In this document: positions 1-8,127 of the stretch, one piece after another
How the letters are laid out: the number at the start of each line of letters is the position of its first letter
Numbering within the stretch: position 1 is the first letter of the stretch
From: a bacterium UBP6_UBA1209
Lineage (GTDB): Bacteria; UBP6; UBA1177
DNA length: 50,009 nt
Direction: 5' to 3'
NCBI GenBank assembly: GCA_002309575.1
Contig: DBXP01000035.1
Span: 1 to 50,009 of the forward strand
Notes under the pieces: model-generated
What the model was told of the DNA's origin: nothing
Seen by the model: only the letters and a program-made list of their open reading frames with translations
Databases searched by the model: none
Program-made: the position numbers and the translations under genes

Positions 1-114
1 GTTTCCGAAGATTCCCTCGAAAAAGCGGTTCTTCAGGCTGCACCGAAAGGAACAGAAGATTTCAACATGGAAGCAGTAAAAATCGGAAGAGAACTGGCTA
101 AGACTCTGAAATAA
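1..114 (+). CDS. C-terminal end of a probable 2-oxoacid:ferredoxin oxidoreductase subunit (partial)
   Basis: Only the last 37 codons are inside the window; the frame is open from base 1 to a TAA at 112-114. The tail contains APKGTEDFNMEAVKIGRELA, which resembles the C-terminal helix of the gamma subunit of pyruvate/2-oxoacid:ferredoxin oxidoreductases, where a K-x-x-x-x-N-x-x-A-x-x-x-G pattern closes the protein. If so, the complete enzyme would oxidatively decarboxylate a 2-oxoacid to an acyl-CoA and reduce ferredoxin, in line with an anaerobic lifestyle. The gene converges on the methyltransferase gene on the other strand, with only 24 bases between the stops. Assignment from so short a fragment is tentative. 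Confidence 0.45.
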   Translation, partial: VSEDSLEKAVLQAAPKGTEDFNMEAVKIGRELAKTLK

Positions 115-138
115 GAATCTGAAAACTTCTTCGTAAAA

Positions 139-663
139 TCAATTAATTATCTTTTCCAGCTCAAGCAGTGCGATTTTGTTTTTGATCCCGCCGCCGTAGC
201 CGGTGATTTTTCCGCCTGCGCCGATGACTCTGTGGCACGGGATCATGATGCAGATCGGGTTCCAGCCGAGAGCTCCGCCGACTGCCTGCGCCGACATTTT
301 CGCGATGTCGCGACGGCTTGCGATCCTTTGCGCGATTTCTCCGTAAGTAATTGTTTTTCCGAAAGGAATTTTTGATGTCTCCTCCAGGACCTCTTTTCTG
401 AAAGGGGAGGGGAATTCGATTTTATATTCCGGTAACCAATTTGGCTGGCGGCCGCTGAAATAGATATCAAGCCAGCGGCAGGTTTCTGTGAAAACCGGCA
501 GACCAACTGTTTCATCCAATCCGGTTTCGGACTGTTCGAACCAGAGCTGAGTAAGAAATCTGCCGTCCGATTCCATCACGATGTCGTCGAAACCGTCAGG
601 CGTAATGTATTTTGATCTGAATGTCAGGCAACCCTGCTCAGTTTTATTCCATCGCTGATACAT
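139..663 (-). CDS. ogt: Methylated-DNA--[protein]-cysteine S-methyltransferase (Ogt/MGMT type)
   Basis: Suicide DNA-repair protein that transfers the alkyl group from O6-alkylguanine (or O4-alkylthymine) to its own cysteine. From the start MYQRWNK the protein has 174 residues, the usual length for Ogt. The active-site motif IPCHRV is at about residues 141-146 with Cys143, followed by the GYGGG turn and the LLELE helix typical of the family. An upstream FGKTITYGEIA segment is the helix-turn-helix that contacts DNA. The frame stays open upstream to an ATG at 723, but that would overlap the CotH gene by 80 bases. The start at 663 overlaps by 20, and neither has a convincing ribosome binding site, so translation may be coupled to the gene upstream. 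It is probably the last gene of the trmL operon. Confidence 0.92.
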   Translation of the reverse strand: MYQRWNKTEQGCLTFRSKYITPDGFDDIVMESDGRFLTQLWFEQSETGLDETVGLPVFTETCRWLDIYFSGRQPNWLPEYKIEFPSPFRKEVLEETSKIPFGKTITYGEIAQRIASRRDIAKMSAQAVGGALGWNPICIMIPCHRVIGAGGKITGYGGGIKNKIALLELEKIIN

Positions 664-2485
664 CGGCAGCAACGACTGAGATCTTGCTAAGGACTCTCGC
701 TTTGAAGAAGTCGACATAGGCATCGAAATTTTCGCGTCTCACGCCGGAGGGATCGTCGTGTTCGCCCCACAGCATCGTATCGTACTCGGCGGCAAGTGCA
801 ATTCTGCTACGCATCGATTCGATGAGCGGTTCGATGTCGATACTGCCGGAATATCCGTTCCAAAGCTCCTTGACTTTTGCTTTGAACGCGGGTGATTTGA
901 AGAGCGCGTTGTAATAGATCGTCTCTTTCAATATGCAGCTTGAGCGGTTGTATAGCGAAGAGCAGTCGAAATCCCAAACGGGACCGGCCTTGAAGATGTT
1001 GTGAGTGCTGTCGAAGGTGAAATAGCAGCTTTTGGGGTGTCTCAGCTCTGTATTGTCCATGATTTCGTTCACGAACCAGAATTTTGCCCATGACTCGATG
1101 TCGATTACATTTGCGTATGTTTCGTCAGGCGCCGGGCTGTTGTTCGTATCCGACCCTGGTGTGAATTTCGGGTAAAGGAGCTTTTCAAGTGTGTCGATTT
1201 TTGCCTGAAAGCGCTCAAGTCTCGCTGCACCGCCGCTTGTAATAACGCCGTTTCCGTCAACCATGTAATCGTCGTTTTTTATCATGTAGGGAAGGTTTCG
1301 TATGGGACTTTGGAATTTTACAGGTTCATCGAAATATTCGTCCATTTCGACAAGATAGTCCTTATCCTCGTCATCAGTCATATCCTCGTTTCCGTCGTCG
1401 ATATCAACGCGGTTCCTGCTGACTTTTATCGCCTCTCCGAGCCAGTAAAGTCCCTGGTATTCGCCGTTCAGGACAAGATCGACGAAATCTCCGCGGACTG
1501 TCCAGTCAAATTCGAAGATCCTGCTCAGATAAAACGCCGTTTCGTTGCGCATGAAGGTGTTGTCCAGATAATTTGCGACCAGGACCCAGCGCTTGTGCGT
1601 CGGAAGTCCCATGATCTGCTGCTTTTTGTCCAGTTTCAGGGCATACGGTTTTTTGGAGAGGAGCCAGGTCGAGTTCCCTCTGCCGCGGATGCTTGTCGGA
1701 ACATTTTCAAAATTCCAGCTCTCTTCGGTTCCGGCCAGGGAAATCCTGGCACCTGTTATCCAGTCCTCTTTCGATGTGATCTCTGCGTTGTTCGGCGTCT
1801 CTATGAAAAGAGTAGGAAGGGCAGTGTTGGCGACACTTGCCACATCGGATACCAGAACGGAGTCGTCTGCTCCCGAAACGGTAGCTGTGCAAAAGTAATA
1901 GCGGATCCCCTTTTCGTTAAAAACCGGAGTGTTGAAAATAGTTCCTGTCGCTCCTGAAATCACGATCCCCGTATCGGTCGAACCGTCCTGGCTTTCATAC
2001 CATTGATAAGTTATTTCGCCGTTTTCCGCTTCAGCTTCGCAGGTGAGGGCGATACTGCGGTTGTTCGGCGCGATATTCATTTTCTTCGGCTGCCTGACAA
2101 AGAGAGCTCCGGAAACAGCGGTGTCGTCATCGGGAGATCCCGGTTGAGAATCGTGATCGGAAGGTTCAGGGATGACATCACCGTCGTTGCCGGTCTGCTG
2201 ATTATCTGGATCACCGCTCTCTTCAGGAGTGTCTGCATCAGAGTTTTCATTCTCAGAGTCAGTATTATCTTCATCACGGCTTCCGGCGGTATCTTCATCT
2301 GAAGTGCCAGCGTCAGATGTGTCTGCATCAGAGGTGTCTGCATCCGAAATGACAGGATCCGAAGAGTCTGCATCGGTCTCTGGACCGGATTTCGCGTCAT
2401 TGCATCCGACAGCAAGAAAAGTTATAGCCGCAAACAACACTAAACAAAAAAAGGATCTGACTGTTCCGTTAAATTTTTTCTTCAT
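644..2485 (-). CDS. Lipoprotein with Ig-like and CotH kinase domains
   Basis: The 613-residue protein starts at MKKKFNG after an AGAGAGG ribosome binding site. A signal peptide ends in the lipobox LAVGC (Cys28). Residues 30-125 are an acidic Asp/Ser/Thr spacer with repeated SDADT units. Residues about 127-220 look like an immunoglobulin-like domain (YQWY and YYFCTATV strands). From about 222 onward lies a CotH domain: RGRGNSTW at 267-274, KKPYALKLDKK, the KRWVLVANYLDNTFMRN stretch at 298-314, and PVWDFDC near 505. CotH proteins are atypical protein kinases first known from Bacillus spore coats; many Gram-negative homologues are secreted or surface-bound. Here a surface-anchored kinase or adhesion role is inferred, with unknown substrate. 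No polyphosphate polymerase (VTC) gene, a frequent CotH neighbour, is present nearby. Confidence 0.85.
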   Translation of the reverse strand: MKKKFNGTVRSFFCLVLFAAITFLAVGCNDAKSGPETDADSSDPVISDADTSDADTSDAGTSDEDTAGSRDEDNTDSENENSDADTPEESGDPDNQQTGNDGDVIPEPSDHDSQPGSPDDDTAVSGALFVRQPKKMNIAPNNRSIALTCEAEAENGEITYQWYESQDGSTDTGIVISGATGTIFNTPVFNEKGIRYYFCTATVSGADDSVLVSDVASVANTALPTLFIETPNNAEITSKEDWITGARISLAGTEESWNFENVPTSIRGRGNSTWLLSKKPYALKLDKKQQIMGLPTHKRWVLVANYLDNTFMRNETAFYLSRIFEFDWTVRGDFVDLVLNGEYQGLYWLGEAIKVSRNRVDIDDGNEDMTDDEDKDYLVEMDEYFDEPVKFQSPIRNLPYMIKNDDYMVDGNGVITSGGAARLERFQAKIDTLEKLLYPKFTPGSDTNNSPAPDETYANVIDIESWAKFWFVNEIMDNTELRHPKSCYFTFDSTHNIFKAGPVWDFDCSSLYNRSSCILKETIYYNALFKSPAFKAKVKELWNGYSGSIDIEPLIESMRSRIALAAEYDTMLWGEHDDPSGVRRENFDAYVDFFKARVLSKISVVAADVSAME

Positions 2486-2514
2486 TTTTGAACCTCTCTT
2501 ATACCTCTTTTGTG

Positions 2515-2916
2515 TCACCTTTCTGCCAGCAGTCTCTTCAGTACAGGCAGATCTGCGGGAGCCCAGTCAAGTTTTTCAAGTTCTTCAGGAGTCGCCCAGA
2601 CGTGTGAAATATGCTCTTTTCTGGTGAAGCGGTCTGTCTTTGCATGGCAGAGGAAGCAGGTGAGCGTTATCGAAAATTCGGGGTAGGTGTGGTCGACAGT
2701 TATGAAAAAGTCATTATCCGTGATTTCGATATCCAGGTCCAGCTCCTCACGAAGCTCGCGCATAAGAGCCTCGGAGGTGGATTCGCCGGGCTCGATCTTT
2801 CCGCCGGGAAATTCAAACCTGTATGCGGTTTCGGCACACTTCGAAGCTCCGCGCTGAAGTGCGAGGATCCTGCCCTCAAATTCGATCACGGCGGCTACTA
2901 CATTGAGATGTTTCAT
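2515..2916 (-). CDS. mutT: Nudix hydrolase, MutT-like (probable 8-oxo-dGTP diphosphatase)
   Basis: A 133-residue single-domain Nudix protein. The Nudix box runs from Gly39 to about residue 61: GKIEPGESTSEALMRELREE followed by LDL. It fits GX5EX7REUXEEXGU except that the penultimate Gly is Asp. The N-terminal MKHLNVVAAVIEFEGRILAL segment and the RFEFPGGK motif are typical of MutT-type enzymes that remove oxidised dGTP from the nucleotide pool. This suits its place two genes from an alkylguanine repair protein. Length and architecture match MutT (about 130 residues). It lies 29 bases upstream of the CotH start and 21 bases downstream of the cyclic-nucleotide-binding gene. Substrate is inferred from family resemblance; a related dinucleotide or sugar-nucleotide substrate cannot be excluded. 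Confidence 0.82.
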   Translation of the reverse strand: MKHLNVVAAVIEFEGRILALQRGASKCAETAYRFEFPGGKIEPGESTSEALMRELREELDLDIEITDNDFFITVDHTYPEFSITLTCFLCHAKTDRFTRKEHISHVWATPEELEKLDWAPADLPVLKRLLAER

Positions 2917-2937
2917 TGTGACGGTGAGTGGTGAATC

Positions 2938-3393
2938 CTATTTGCTTTTCTCTGCAACCTTTTGATTTAATTCGGCAATTTTTTGGTTAAGGTCTCGTAT
3001 TCTCTGGTTGAGGACACGTATGATGCCGAGTGCGACCTCATCGCGCTGTTTCAGGATCTCAAGAAAGTCCTCGCTCTCCATTTTCAGTGCCAGAACTGTT
3101 CCGTTTGCGATAATATCCGCACTTCTCGGCTGACTGTCGATGAGCGCCATTTCGCCGAATCCGGCACCGGCTTTCATGACGGCGACCTTGTTTCCTCCGA
3201 CCACGACGTTGACTTCGCCCTTGATGATCATGTAAAGCTCTTTGCCGATGTCGCCCTCGTTTACGATGTACTGGCCGTCCTCGAAGGTCTCCTCCTCGAG
3301 CAGAACGGCGATGTCAGCCAGGACTTCGCCTGGAATATCGTGAAAAAGCTCAACATTTTTTAAAGCAAGAACTCTCTCTACCCTTGTCAGCAT
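2938..3393 (-). CDS. Cyclic-nucleotide-binding domain protein with C-terminal coiled coil
   Basis: A 151-residue protein that is essentially one CAP-type cyclic-nucleotide-binding domain (residues about 12-120). The phosphate-binding cassette reads FGEMALIDSQPRSAD, with the Gly-Glu and Arg-Ser residues that contact the cyclic phosphate (G80, E81, R90, S91). There is no DNA-binding helix-turn-helix. Instead residues 126-150 form a short heptad-rich helix (RIRDLNQKIAELNQKVAEK), suggesting oligomerisation. The gene starts 8 bases after the stop of the transporter-HEAT gene. In related bacteria such nucleotide-transporter-like/HEAT proteins can carry a fused cNMP domain, as I recall, so this looks like the sensor part encoded separately. 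Role as a cAMP or cGMP sensor for that membrane protein is inference. Confidence 0.85.
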   Translation of the reverse strand: MLTRVERVLALKNVELFHDIPGEVLADIAVLLEEETFEDGQYIVNEGDIGKELYMIIKGEVNVVVGGNKVAVMKAGAGFGEMALIDSQPRSADIIANGTVLALKMESEDFLEILKQRDEVALGIIRVLNQRIRDLNQKIAELNQKVAEKSK

Positions 3394-3401
3394 AGCTCCT
3401 C

Positions 3402-6281
3402 CTAGTTTTCCTGAAAAACCTCAGCGGCGTAAAGCCTCAGCGAATTGTCGAAATCGTTCAAAAGTGACGCTTTGTCGTCTCCTGCGATCCTGAGATGCAG
3501 ATAGTTCATCGCGTAGAGCGCTGCTTCACGTACTGTCGGCGACGGATCGTAAAGGAAGATCTCGATCCGGTCATAAATTTCGACAAAGTTTTCGTGGGCT
3601 ATTACATAAAGTGTGATCGAACGAACCCATTCAGAGTCGTCGAGAAGAAATTCATCAATTATATCGGCAACTTGTATTTTCTTGATGTTGAAGAACGAAT
3701 AACCGAGCTTAAGCCTCTCTTCATCGTTGGAGCTTTCGATAAGCGGAACGATGATCGGACGGATCTCTTTATCGACGATGTTGTCGACTATCTCAAGCGC
3801 ATTCGAGCGCTGTACGTTTGAAACGAACTTCTGTGTCAGGTTGAAGTAGATGTTGTCAAAGAGCGAATTGCCGTACATCAGCGAAAGTATTGAGAAAATT
3901 CTCTGGAAGCAGTTTTGGAGCTTTCTGTCGACAACATCCCAGAGGTGGTGTGTCTTAAATGCCTTTTTTACGGTGACTGAACTATAAAGTATTTGGAAAT
4001 ATTGAGAAATTTCCTTGAGAAGCAGCTTTTTGAGCTCGCCTTTGTCGATCGAAAAATCCTGGAAGTCGTTTATCAGCTTTTTCATGCTGTTGAGGGCGAT
4101 CGTGCGGATCTCGTCGCTCCGGCTGTTGAGGGTCTGCCAGAGAAGCGCAAGAGCCTTGTGCGATCTGATATCGCCGAGCAGCTTCGCGACTTCGATCTTG
4201 AGCCTGTTGCTCTCGAGGTTGTTGTTGAGGATATCCTCAGCTGGCACAAGGATCCTGTCTCCGAGCTTTGAAAGGACCTTTTCGACATCAAAGCTTACGC
4301 TGCGGTCGAAGAGCATGTAGAAAAGCTTCGGGATAAAGATGTTGGAATCGATCTTCGTCGCCGCGAAGACGGCTTCACGTCTTACAGCTACGCTCTTGTC
4401 GTTCAAAAGCGCGAAGAGATGCTGATCCATATTTTTCTGCCCGATCTCGCCGAGGATGTAGGCTGCCGATGCGCGGTCTATTTCGTTGTCGGAGGCGATC
4501 ATCGAGGAGAGGTGGTTGCCGGCGGTAATGACTCCGCTGATCCCGGCGAACTTTATCAGGCTTATGACAGCTGCACGGCGGACATGGACATTTTCACTGT
4601 CGAGGAAGGCTGCAAGGAGCTTTATCGACTTCTCCGTCTGCATATATCCGTATGTCAGGATAGCTTCGCAGAGCACCTCTTCGTTCTCCGAGCTCAGGAG
4701 CTGAAGGACGTCGTAGGTGTAAAAACGGCTCTCCATGCTCCGCAGAAGCGCCAGGATCTTGACCTTGATTTTAGGCGAGGCCTTCGTCAGAAGCGGAACG
4801 AACTTGTGGCCGAGCTTGAAGGTGCCGCTGCTTTCGACCATGTCGATCGCCATTGCGACCTCTTCGTCTTCACCGGATTCGATCGCCCTTTCGATGATGC
4901 TCTGGATGATCCCGGACTGGACCGTGAGCTGGTTGGAGCCGAAGCGTTTCTTTTTGATATTGTCGATGAGGACTGCAAGGTAACGGCCGCGGATCCTGAT
5001 AATCGTGAGGATCCAGATGCATCCGACGAGGGTCACGATCCATGAAATAAGCTTTACGTCAGAGTTTATCAGCCCCTGCCTGCCCATGTAGCTGATCGCG
5101 AAAAGGATAAGACCGGAGATGCCGATGAAGGTCGGCTTGACCATACCGTCGATCAGGGCCTTTGTGCGGCTTTTGATCCTTGCGTCAAGCGGGATGTAGA
5201 GCAGCTGGATCGCTGCATCGTTGATGGTGTATCTGAAGGCTGAATCGCCCGATTTTGCCATGGTTATCGCGACAAGCGGCGCCACGAAACTGATGCCGGC
5301 GTAGGTGAACATGACCCAGTCCGCGGGGAGAACGATGTAAAAAATAGAGCCTATCGTGAGCACGGCAGGAAGGATCCCGAGGCTCATGAAAATGCTGTAT
5401 TTAAGCAGTCTCGAGGTTGCAAAAAACTGGAAGACAAGTGAAAAAATGCCGCCGAAAATCGAGTAGATGAAGCCGAAGTAGGATGCGAGCTGCTGCGGGT
5501 CTGTGATCTTATCGGAGGCTACGATTTTGAACTGATAATCGACAAGCGTGGTGACAAGATAGATAAGACCCGTCATTATGGCGATGTACTTGACGTACGG
5601 CGTCCTGGTGATGCTGATCTGTGACGTGACCTCGGCCTGTTTGGCCGAAACTGTCTTCGCGATGACGCCGCGCTGGAGCCTGAGCCTGTATTTTTTGCCC
5701 ATGTGACGGACGATCAGTATGCAGCAGAGCATGAAAAAGGCGTTGATGAAGAGCAGGAACTGCACCCTGCCGCCGAGCAGCTTCACGAGCTTTCCGACGG
5801 AACTACCGACGATGATGCTTGCGACGATCCCGCCGCCGCCGACAAGTCCCAGGATGCGTTTCGCCTCTCTGGAATCCAGAAGCTCGTTCGTGAACGACCA
5901 GAACTGGAACATCATGAAGGCGCCTAGAAGTTCTATGAAAATATACAGGATCGAGTAGGCGGGGGTGACATCGGCGCTGACGAGGGCGATGAAGACCAGA
6001 AGCAGCGTGATACCTATCGAAAACGTGCCCTGGATAAGTTTGTCGAGCCGGTAGAAGGAGCTGCGTTTCGTGTAGAAGAATGTCGCCGTCGAGACGATGA
6101 TCGCAACTCCGATGTACATGAGCGAAAGCATCAGGCGGTCGCCCTTGTACTTGTTCAGGAAGAGTGTGTCGCGCACGATCCGGCCCATGACCATGATCGA
6201 GGTGGCGAGAAAGTTGTATGCAAAAAGCATCAGTGCGCGGTTGCGCTCCTCGGCGCTGTTCATGTGCATGAGCTTTATCAT
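3402..6281 (-). CDS. Npt1/Npt2-type nucleotide-transporter-like membrane protein fused to HEAT repeats
   Basis: A 959-residue protein. Residues 1 to about 450 are strongly hydrophobic, with around 12 predicted membrane helices, a basic RNRALMLFAYNFL start and a GGGGIVASIIVGSSVGKL loop. They resemble the ATP/ADP translocase (Npt/TLC) branch of the major facilitator fold. From about 470 the sequence becomes soluble and helical, with repeated units such as NVHVRRAAVISLIKF, KSVAVRREAVFAATKI and SPTVREAALYAMNYL, which are HEAT/armadillo-type repeats expected in the cytoplasm. Obligate intracellular bacteria use the transporter family to import ATP; free-living versions with HEAT tails are uncharacterised. 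The start has an ideal AAGGAGGTCTG ribosome binding site, and its ATG overlaps the trmL stop (TGATG). Substrate and direction of transport are unknown. Confidence 0.78.
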   Translation of the reverse strand: MIKLMHMNSAEERNRALMLFAYNFLATSIMVMGRIVRDTLFLNKYKGDRLMLSLMYIGVAIIVSTATFFYTKRSSFYRLDKLIQGTFSIGITLLLVFIALVSADVTPAYSILYIFIELLGAFMMFQFWSFTNELLDSREAKRILGLVGGGGIVASIIVGSSVGKLVKLLGGRVQFLLFINAFFMLCCILIVRHMGKKYRLRLQRGVIAKTVSAKQAEVTSQISITRTPYVKYIAIMTGLIYLVTTLVDYQFKIVASDKITDPQQLASYFGFIYSIFGGIFSLVFQFFATSRLLKYSIFMSLGILPAVLTIGSIFYIVLPADWVMFTYAGISFVAPLVAITMAKSGDSAFRYTINDAAIQLLYIPLDARIKSRTKALIDGMVKPTFIGISGLILFAISYMGRQGLINSDVKLISWIVTLVGCIWILTIIRIRGRYLAVLIDNIKKKRFGSNQLTVQSGIIQSIIERAIESGEDEEVAMAIDMVESSGTFKLGHKFVPLLTKASPKIKVKILALLRSMESRFYTYDVLQLLSSENEEVLCEAILTYGYMQTEKSIKLLAAFLDSENVHVRRAAVISLIKFAGISGVITAGNHLSSMIASDNEIDRASAAYILGEIGQKNMDQHLFALLNDKSVAVRREAVFAATKIDSNIFIPKLFYMLFDRSVSFDVEKVLSKLGDRILVPAEDILNNNLESNRLKIEVAKLLGDIRSHKALALLWQTLNSRSDEIRTIALNSMKKLINDFQDFSIDKGELKKLLLKEISQYFQILYSSVTVKKAFKTHHLWDVVDRKLQNCFQRIFSILSLMYGNSLFDNIYFNLTQKFVSNVQRSNALEIVDNIVDKEIRPIIVPLIESSNDEERLKLGYSFFNIKKIQVADIIDEFLLDDSEWVRSITLYVIAHENFVEIYDRIEIFLYDPSPTVREAALYAMNYLHLRIAGDDKASLLNDFDNSLRLYAAEVFQEN

Positions 6282-6742
6282 CAGACCTCCTTAAAATCTA
6301 GCTGGCGCATCGCCTCGTACATCGCCGCCGTTGCAGCGCTTGCGAGGTTCAGGCTGCGGATTCTGGTGTCGGAAATCGGCAGATAACGGCTCCGGTCTCC
6401 GTATTTTTCAAGGATATTTGCGGGCAAACCTGCGGATTCACAGCCGAAAACGAGAAAATCTCCGTGACGGTAAGCCGCCGAATCGTAGCGCACCTTTCCT
6501 CTTTTTGAGAAAAAGTGCATCTTCCCTGTATCGTTTGAAGCCAGAAATTCATCAAGGTCCTCCCATGTCGTGATGTCTACATACTTCCAGTAGTCGACTC
6601 CGGCCCGCTTTACAGCCGCAGTCTCAAGGCTGAATCCGCACGGTTTCACGATGTGGAGCTTCAAGCCGAGAGCAAGGGCTGAACGTGCGATATTCCCAGT
6701 GTTTTGAGGTATTTCCGGGGCGACCAAAACGACATTCAGCAT
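6281..6742 (-). CDS. trmL: tRNA (cytidine(34)-2'-O)-methyltransferase
   Basis: SPOUT-class methyltransferase of 153 residues, the family's usual size. It 2'-O-methylates the wobble nucleotide of tRNA-Leu isoacceptors using S-adenosylmethionine. The N-terminal VLVAPEIPQNTGNIARSALA, the FGCESAGLP loop and the C-terminal RSLNLASAATAAMYEAMRQL knot region are the three SPOUT signature segments and cover the cofactor-binding trefoil knot. The gene is first in the 6742-to-139 operon, and a near-consensus promoter lies 35 bases upstream of its start. Its TGA overlaps the ATG of the transporter gene, so the two are probably translationally coupled. No obvious functional link to the transporter is known. 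Confidence 0.93.
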   Translation of the reverse strand: MLNVVLVAPEIPQNTGNIARSALALGLKLHIVKPCGFSLETAAVKRAGVDYWKYVDITTWEDLDEFLASNDTGKMHFFSKRGKVRYDSAAYRHGDFLVFGCESAGLPANILEKYGDRSRYLPISDTRIRSLNLASAATAAMYEAMRQLDFKEV

Positions 6743-6776
6743 ACTGACATCCCTCTATCCAACAAAATGTTCAGGC

Positions 6777-6804
6777 ATTATATTTATTAGGGTAAAAAGT
6801 TCAA
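6777..6804 (-). promoter_or_regulatory. Predicted sigma70 promoter for the trmL operon
   Basis: Reading the minus strand there is TTGAAC (6804-6799), a 16-base spacer, then a perfect TATAAT (6782-6777), ending 34 bases before the trmL ATG. The -35 element overlaps the stop codon of the upstream exonuclease gene, so this promoter separates the two minus-strand clusters. Confidence 0.65.
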
Positions 6805-7484
6805 TTTGAGGAGCCGAGGATTTTGGGGTCGAGGATAAAAATATCATCAGGTTCCATCGAACCGATGAGTTTTTCGACGCCGTTTGTCAGAGTCTGCGAA
6901 GAGTCGATCCCCCAGTTTTTTATCAGCTTAAGGTAGAGCTGCGCCGTGACGAAGGCATCCGAAATGGCGCGGTGCATCGTGCCGATAGTCTTCAGATTCT
7001 GAGTGTTTTTAAGGGTAGAAAGTTTGAAGTTTGCCGATTTGATGTATTTTCTTGAAGCCAGAAGTGTGCAGAAACATTGAAGATCCTTGTCGATGTCATA
7101 CTCCTTCATCTCGTATTGGAGGAAAGAGCCGTCGAATTTCGCGTTGTGCATCACGAGCATGTCGCTGCCGACAAAATCCATGAACAGCGGCAGAGCCTCG
7201 CTGATTTTCGGAGCGTTTTTGACCATTTCATTGGAGATCCCGGTCAGCTCGGTTATGAATGGCGAGATCGGTTTCTCCGGGTTGATCAGGGTCTTGAAGA
7301 CGCCGCAGATGCGGTTGCCGACGAGCTTTATCGCTCCGATCTCGGTGATCCTGTCGCCCGATGTCGGCTCAAGACCGGTCGTCTCAAGGTCGAAAACCGT
7401 GACGCCGCGGAATTTTTCCGCAACTTTGGAACCGCCGCTCCCTTCAAGAAGTTTGTATATTTCTGCCTGGTTACTGCTTATCAT
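6801..7484 (-). CDS. DEDDh 3'-5' exonuclease, DNA polymerase III epsilon-like
   Basis: From the ATG at 7484 the protein has 227 residues. All three exonuclease motifs are visible: ExoI FDLETTG (Asp32, Glu34), ExoII MHNAKFD (Asp118) and ExoIII HRAISDAF (His171, Asp176), making a DEDDh nuclease of the DnaQ/PolC epsilon type. Such stand-alone enzymes act in proofreading, repair or RNA trimming; which one cannot be told from sequence. The frame is open further upstream, but the ATG at 7484 has an AGGAG ribosome binding site and overlaps the DUF2062 gene by only 14 bases. About 45 C-terminal residues beyond the nuclease fold show no recognisable domain. It is probably cotranscribed with DUF2062 and the large activase. 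Confidence 0.88.
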   Translation of the reverse strand: MISSNQAEIYKLLEGSGGSKVAEKFRGVTVFDLETTGLEPTSGDRITEIGAIKLVGNRICGVFKTLINPEKPISPFITELTGISNEMVKNAPKISEALPLFMDFVGSDMLVMHNAKFDGSFLQYEMKEYDIDKDLQCFCTLLASRKYIKSANFKLSTLKNTQNLKTIGTMHRAISDAFVTAQLYLKLIKNWGIDSSQTLTNGVEKLIGSMEPDDIFILDPKILGSSN

Positions 7485-8127
7485 TTGCGGCTCCTGTCGC
7501 CTTCGCCGATTTGCCGGCGCGGTATTTTTCAATGAGTTTTTTTGTGAAGATATAGGTCGGGACAGCTGCGACTGCACCGACGACAGCACCGCCTATGCAC
7601 ATCGGAAGGAAGATGTCGACGCCGAGCGCAAGAAAGCCTTTGGTCTGCGCGACAAAGCCGTCGAGCTTCAGAACGTCGGTCATCCTGGACATCAGAGTCG
7701 TTGCCGTGATGACGTGCGAAGTGGGGTAGAGGAAGGTCCCGACCCAGTAGATGAAGGCGTAGATCGGTATGACCGTGATCGGGTTCGTGATCCAGACTCC
7801 GGCGGTTGCTGCGACTTTGTTGACACGCCTGAAGGGGAGTGCGACAAGAAGCGCGACAGTCATCTGGATGCCCATGATCGGCAGGAATCCGATGAAGATC
7901 CCGACCGCCATGCCGAGCGCTATGTCGTGCGGGTCCGCGTTCAGATGGATCAGCTTTTTCCAGAGCGCCTTCGACTGGCCCGCAAGGTCGTACCAGGGGA
8001 TCTTCGGGTCTCGCGGATCCTCGGGCTGCGGGATGGAAATCTCCTGAGTGGCTGACTGGTTGTCTGCATGATTTTCTGTCTGGTTTAGCGGGCACTGCGT
8101 CCCGTTTTCTGGTTTAGCGGTCATCAT
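7471..8127 (-). CDS. DUF2062 domain membrane protein
   Basis: A 218-residue protein with the DUF2062 signature DPHDIALGMAVGIFIGFLPI at about residues 66-85, followed by IMGIQMTVALLVALPFRRVNK and an ITNPITVIPIYAFIYWVGT helix. There are three to four predicted membrane segments, a hydrophilic N-terminus of about 60 residues and a basic C-terminus. DUF2062 proteins are short inner-membrane proteins of unknown biochemical function. Some occur fused to glycosyltransferases or near envelope genes. Its ATG directly abuts the stop of the activase gene, and its end overlaps the exonuclease start, so all three are likely translated from one message. A second in-frame ATG follows immediately, so the start may be one codon later. 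Confidence 0.82.
   Translation of the reverse strand: MMTAKPENGTQCPLNQTENHADNQSATQEISIPQPEDPRDPKIPWYDLAGQSKALWKKLIHLNADPHDIALGMAVGIFIGFLPIMGIQMTVALLVALPFRRVNKVAATAGVWITNPITVIPIYAFIYWVGTFLYPTSHVITATTLMSRMTDVLKLDGFVAQTKGFLALGVDIFLPMCIGGAVVGAVAAVPTYIFTKKLIEKYRAGKSAKATGAANDKQ

Noticed and set aside
3402..6281. Assignment as a true ATP/ADP translocase of an intracellular parasite
   Set aside because: The window shows CoA, folate and cell-wall synthesis of a free-living cell, and the HEAT fusion differs from the parasite transporters; kept as Npt-like only.
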